Of a stretch of 64,000 nt of DNA, positions 61,016-64,000 are shown piece after piece. A model generated the notes under the pieces. It worked only from the letters and a program-made list of their open reading frames with translations, made no database searches and was not told the origin of the DNA. Source of the DNA: Allolobophora icterica (lineage: Eukaryota; Annelida; Clitellata; Crassiclitellata; Lumbricidae); NCBI GenBank assembly GCA_963556255.1, contig OY744610.1, forward strand, positions 15,263,339-15,327,338, in the 5' to 3' direction. Both the position numbers and the translations under genes were made by a program. Position 1 is the stretch's first letter; each line of letters begins with the position of its first letter.

Positions 61016-61235
61016 TGACGTGTCCCATATACATGTCATGTGCTGCACAGAGAATCTTAACTTTATAATTAAAATAAGGAAGCCTATGAGCTCAGTACAT
61101 GCTAAATGACTGGTTTTTCCTCATCGGTGTCGCGTTCCCTAAAGGCATTTCTGTTTCCCCGGGGTTTCTGCGCTGAGAGCGCCTCTGAATAGTCATTCTG
61201 CGAGAGGAGCTTTATAAATTTCTAGATACAATACA
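61016..61235 (+). repeat. Dispersed repeat piece and LINE/SINE tail
   Basis: AGGAAGCCTATGAGCTCAGT ACATGC (about 61076-61101) matches pieces near 12.15 and 13.85 kb. GAGAGCGCCTCTGAATAGTC ... GAGGAGCTTTATAAATTTC (about 61177-61222) is the local LINE/SINE tail. Confidence 0.5.
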
Positions 61236-61447
61236 ATACAATGCAATCGTGTATTATAACCGTATATAATATCATTATATCGTATAATAGTATACAATAT
61301 CGTTACTAAATGTTCAAGGAACAAACATTTTGATATTTGATATTTCGAAATTATTGTGATAGAGAAGCCATTAAGTTGTACAAATATTTGTACAAATAGT
61401 GTCAAATATTGTATTAACAGTAGATTATACTCGTCATAATATCATAG

Positions 61448-61475
61448 TATATATATATATATATATATATATATA
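61448..61475. repeat. (AT)n microsatellite
   Basis: Short AT dinucleotide run. Confidence 0.9.
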
Positions 61476-61544
61476 ACAGTTTGTAATATCATTATAATAT
61501 ACTAGTAAAATAATAATATCATTTTTTTTTATTTATTCCGGATA

Positions 61545-61775
61545 TTTCTATAGCGCCACTCAAAGTCAACTACTTCTCAGAGGCGCTCCCGACTACAGCA
61601 TTGGTATACTGTGCCGGAATTTTCACGCCGAAGCGGATATTAACAGTAGAGCAATTGCGAGTGAAGGACTTGCCCAAGGTCCGTACGCAGCGGCTAGAGT
61701 GGGATTCGAACCTGCAACCCTCCGGTCACAAGGCGCCGAACTTACCACTGAGCCACCACGCCCCACACATAACAG
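61545..61775 (-). repeat. tRNA-derived SINE, best copy
   Basis: Minus strand: head GGGGCGTGGTGGCTCAGTGG T (A box) and GGTTCGAATCCCACT (B box), core GACCTTGGGCAAGTCCTTCA CTCGCAATTGC, and tail GGGAGCGCCTCTGAGAAGTA ... ACTTTGAGTGGCGCTATAGA AAT ending in A-rich sequence. The tail is shared with LINE 3' ends at 19.5 and 57.5 kb. Transcribed, if at all, by Pol III; mobilised by the partner LINE. Confidence 0.85.
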
Positions 61776-63855
61776 TTCACATAATATTATAATGCCGTCA
61801 ACAACAATTTAATACTATTATTTTATTTTTATATTTCTCTGGGGGGAACATAAATCATGGGGGAGAAATTCCCCTACCCCCTAAGAGATGCCTAGATTAA
61901 ACACTGCATTAAACCTGTTTAGCTTGGAGAAATATCAACTTCAGATTCAAAGATCAACAGAAAACCCAAAAGACCAACAGCGTAGAGATTATTCCAACTC
62001 AACAAAATACGTTTTCTAGTCATGGAAGTAGTTGAATTTGCTCAAATCAGTGAAGTCAAAAATATTATCACAGCAAGGGAGAAACTTTCAGTTAAGTTCT
62101 ATGCGACAATTGATGTTTCCGACTAAGCAAAGACTGTTTCAGGAAATTTGGATCGAGCGAATAGTGAATTGTACAACTAAAAAATGACATTCAACAGTTG
62201 ATGCGATTAATTCTACAACTAATCATGACATACTACTTACAGGCGTTGGTTTTTACAAATGACACAATGCCGATGGATATGGCGTGTATGTTGAAACTTG
62301 CAGTCGACAATTTCTCTGTCGATGAAGAAACGTAAGAGTTTCCTCCACTGGAGATTCGAATCAGTTTAAAGTTTCAGTTGATACAACATTGTTCATAAAA
62401 CTGGAACTGCTTATTTGATCAAGAGTTTGTTTTATATTAGCATGGGCCACTATGGTCAACCAGGTCAAGCGTCATGCAGGAAAGGAAAAGTCACATTCAC
62501 CTTTCCAAAGCATTCATAATCAAATCCATTGACTCGCGAGACTCGAGGTCAAATTCCCTGATTACATTTCTGCTGCATTTACTTAAGTGATTTAATATAC
62601 TAACATGCAGCACCTAAGAAATATTGCAACTGAATTAAGCATAGAACGAGTGGACACAAGCAAACACGAAAACAGAACGAGAAAAAGCAAAAGAAAAGCA
62701 AGTAAACTCATAAAAATCTTAAAGACAGAGAACAAAACTGACCAATCCATGACTCCGGCAGGAGTGCGTGCAAAGATTTTTTAATAAGTACAAGTTAGGC
62801 AGTTTACGAGTCCTAAAAGATAGGCTGTTCCAAGCAACCGGACCAGTGCATTTGAACAAAAATAAACGTGAATTAACAAGGCAAATCTAAGTCAAAATTT
62901 AATTAAATGGTATATGGGTCATTATCCGAAAAGTGCAGAATTGATGTTCCATTAGGGTTTTTTGAGGTTTCTTAGATAATTTCTTCAAATTTTTTGCCTA
63001 TCTTTCAAAGCATGAGCAGATTAACATTTCCCATATTTGTTGTAGCTGCTAGATTTTGAAAATTTAGAAAAAAATACTAAATGTATACACAATATCACTA
63101 CCATCCTCTGTCGGACACGGTGTACAATGCACGGTGTACAGACAGGCATTAAATCCAGCTTTTAAGCAAATGTATGCCATTACAACCTATAGCAAAGGTA
63201 TATTAATTTGATTACATAGTAGCTAGCATATGCAATAATGAAACATTTACATTCATTTTCGTAATATTTATTTTTTTTAGCCTATTTATACTTGTCCATA
63301 TTAACAAGCATCATAGCCATCTCAATTTTTAAGAAGCCTATAACTTAGAGAAGTGCTTACTTACTAAAAGAAAAACATCAGGAACAAGATATTGTCAACT
63401 AATAATGGAATCACACAGATTTGTGTTTAAATTCAAAATGTTTTATTTTTTAATTCAAGTTTGTGTGTTCCAAATTAACAAAAAAGTAAATTTCTGTTTC
63501 ATTACCATCTAGTTTTGTATGTCCAGGTTTAGGTAGATTACAACATTGATAACTTATTTGTTTACCGCTTTTGTTGAAATGATTGAAATTACTTATCTGA
63601 TAGAGTAATTCACGTGAAAATGTTTGACGTCTGTTATAAATTTCACCATTATGTCATTTACCATCCACGGTTGTTTTTCATCATTACCATCCGTTTACAT
63701 CAGAGTTTTGCTATTTTCTCATGACAGTCCCATCTTTTCACAGAAGGTAATGACGCATTGCTAAGAGTGAATTGCATGTTATAAATGTTATAAAAAGTGG
63801 CTCCTCTTCCATATTCGCAATAAAAACAATTAAAAATCACGGCGCATCTGTAGAT
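61776..63855. other. No recognisable gene
   Basis: About 2 kb of AT-rich DNA without convincing open frames, repeats or transposon ends. Confidence 0.4.
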
Positions 63856-63859
63856 TATC

Positions 63860-64000
63860 TTCACTTAATGACCAATGCAACCATTATAGCAAGGACAATG
63901 TATGCTTCTCCTGCCTGGTGGGTCCTAGCTGACGAAAAAGACAAATCTCGCCTGGAACGCCTAATGAACAAACTTAAACGATCCGGCTATATTCGAGCCA
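63860..64000 (+). pseudogene. LINE reverse-transcriptase fragment at window edge
   Basis: The plus strand reads TNATIIARTMYASPAWWVLA DEKDKSRLERLMNKLKRSGY, related to the APAWWG region of the LINEs at 8.4 and 59.2 kb. It continues beyond the window. Confidence 0.7.

Overview
The window is animal genomic DNA, probably from a marine invertebrate. It is AT-rich and intron-poor, is strewn with decayed non-LTR retrotransposons, tRNA-derived SINEs, hAT and pogo-like relics and long microsatellites, and repeatedly shows the palindromic word TAGGCCTA. I associate that word with echinoderm and hemichordate genomes, but this is a weak clue. I see no prokaryotic operon, rRNA, functional tRNA or CRISPR array.

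The centre is a double nest. A virus-like Polinton/Maverick (adintovirus-type) element, called A here (21187-53050), sits inside a host gene with Mab-21/cGAS-like domain features (exon parts 20421-21186 and 53057-56417). It is flanked by a perfect 6-bp target duplication, GAGAAC. A second, related Polinton, B (33732-49676, 15,945 bp), sits in opposite orientation inside the penton-like gene of A, flanked by its own 6-bp duplication, CCCACT, with 271-bp near-identical terminal inverted repeats. Without B and one duplication, A is about 15.9 kb, the same size as B. The host gene also carries a 1311-bp hAT-type element (54114-55424, 8-bp duplication CTCTACAT).

Both Polintons have the same gene order: protein-primed DNA polymerase B, adenain-like cysteine protease, a phage-fibre-like protein with a C1q-like head, SAP/NUMOD1-like DNA-binding protein, double-jelly-roll-type major capsid candidate, small basic core-like protein, DUF8207-like protein, coiled-coil membrane protein, dUTPase-fold-like protein, glycine-rich hydrophobic virion-type protein, penton-like minor capsid protein, divergently placed packaging ATPase, zinc-ribbon/phospholipase A2 protein, chromodomain integrase, and a 233-residue protein next to the terminal repeat. 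Together they could replicate, package, enter cells and integrate: a virus and a transposon in one. Copy A is decayed (polymerase, core-like and ATPase frameshifts, penton interrupted). Copy B is nearly intact; I see one frameshift, in its DUF8207-like gene.

The most notable observations are these. The integrase has no usable AUG and lies in the -1 frame of the PLA2 gene behind a U UUA AAA slippery heptamer in both copies. Many genes carry a TATAAAATG-type motif at the start codon. Each convergent gene junction has a perfect hairpin of unrelated sequence. The two elements are mosaic: integrase end and fibre head nearly identical, other genes strongly diverged. Element A carries an extra acidic gene bracketed by a direct repeat of the local gene junction.

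Layout: 1-1.5 kb purine-rich minisatellite; 2-3.4 kb pogo-like relic; 4.1-5.7 kb LINE ends and microsatellites; 6.1-8.4 kb decayed DDE-type transposase; 8.4-20.4 kb LINE/SINE fragments, microsatellites and unassigned DNA; 20.4-56.4 kb host gene plus Polintons plus hAT; 56.4-64 kb LINE, SINE and unassigned DNA.
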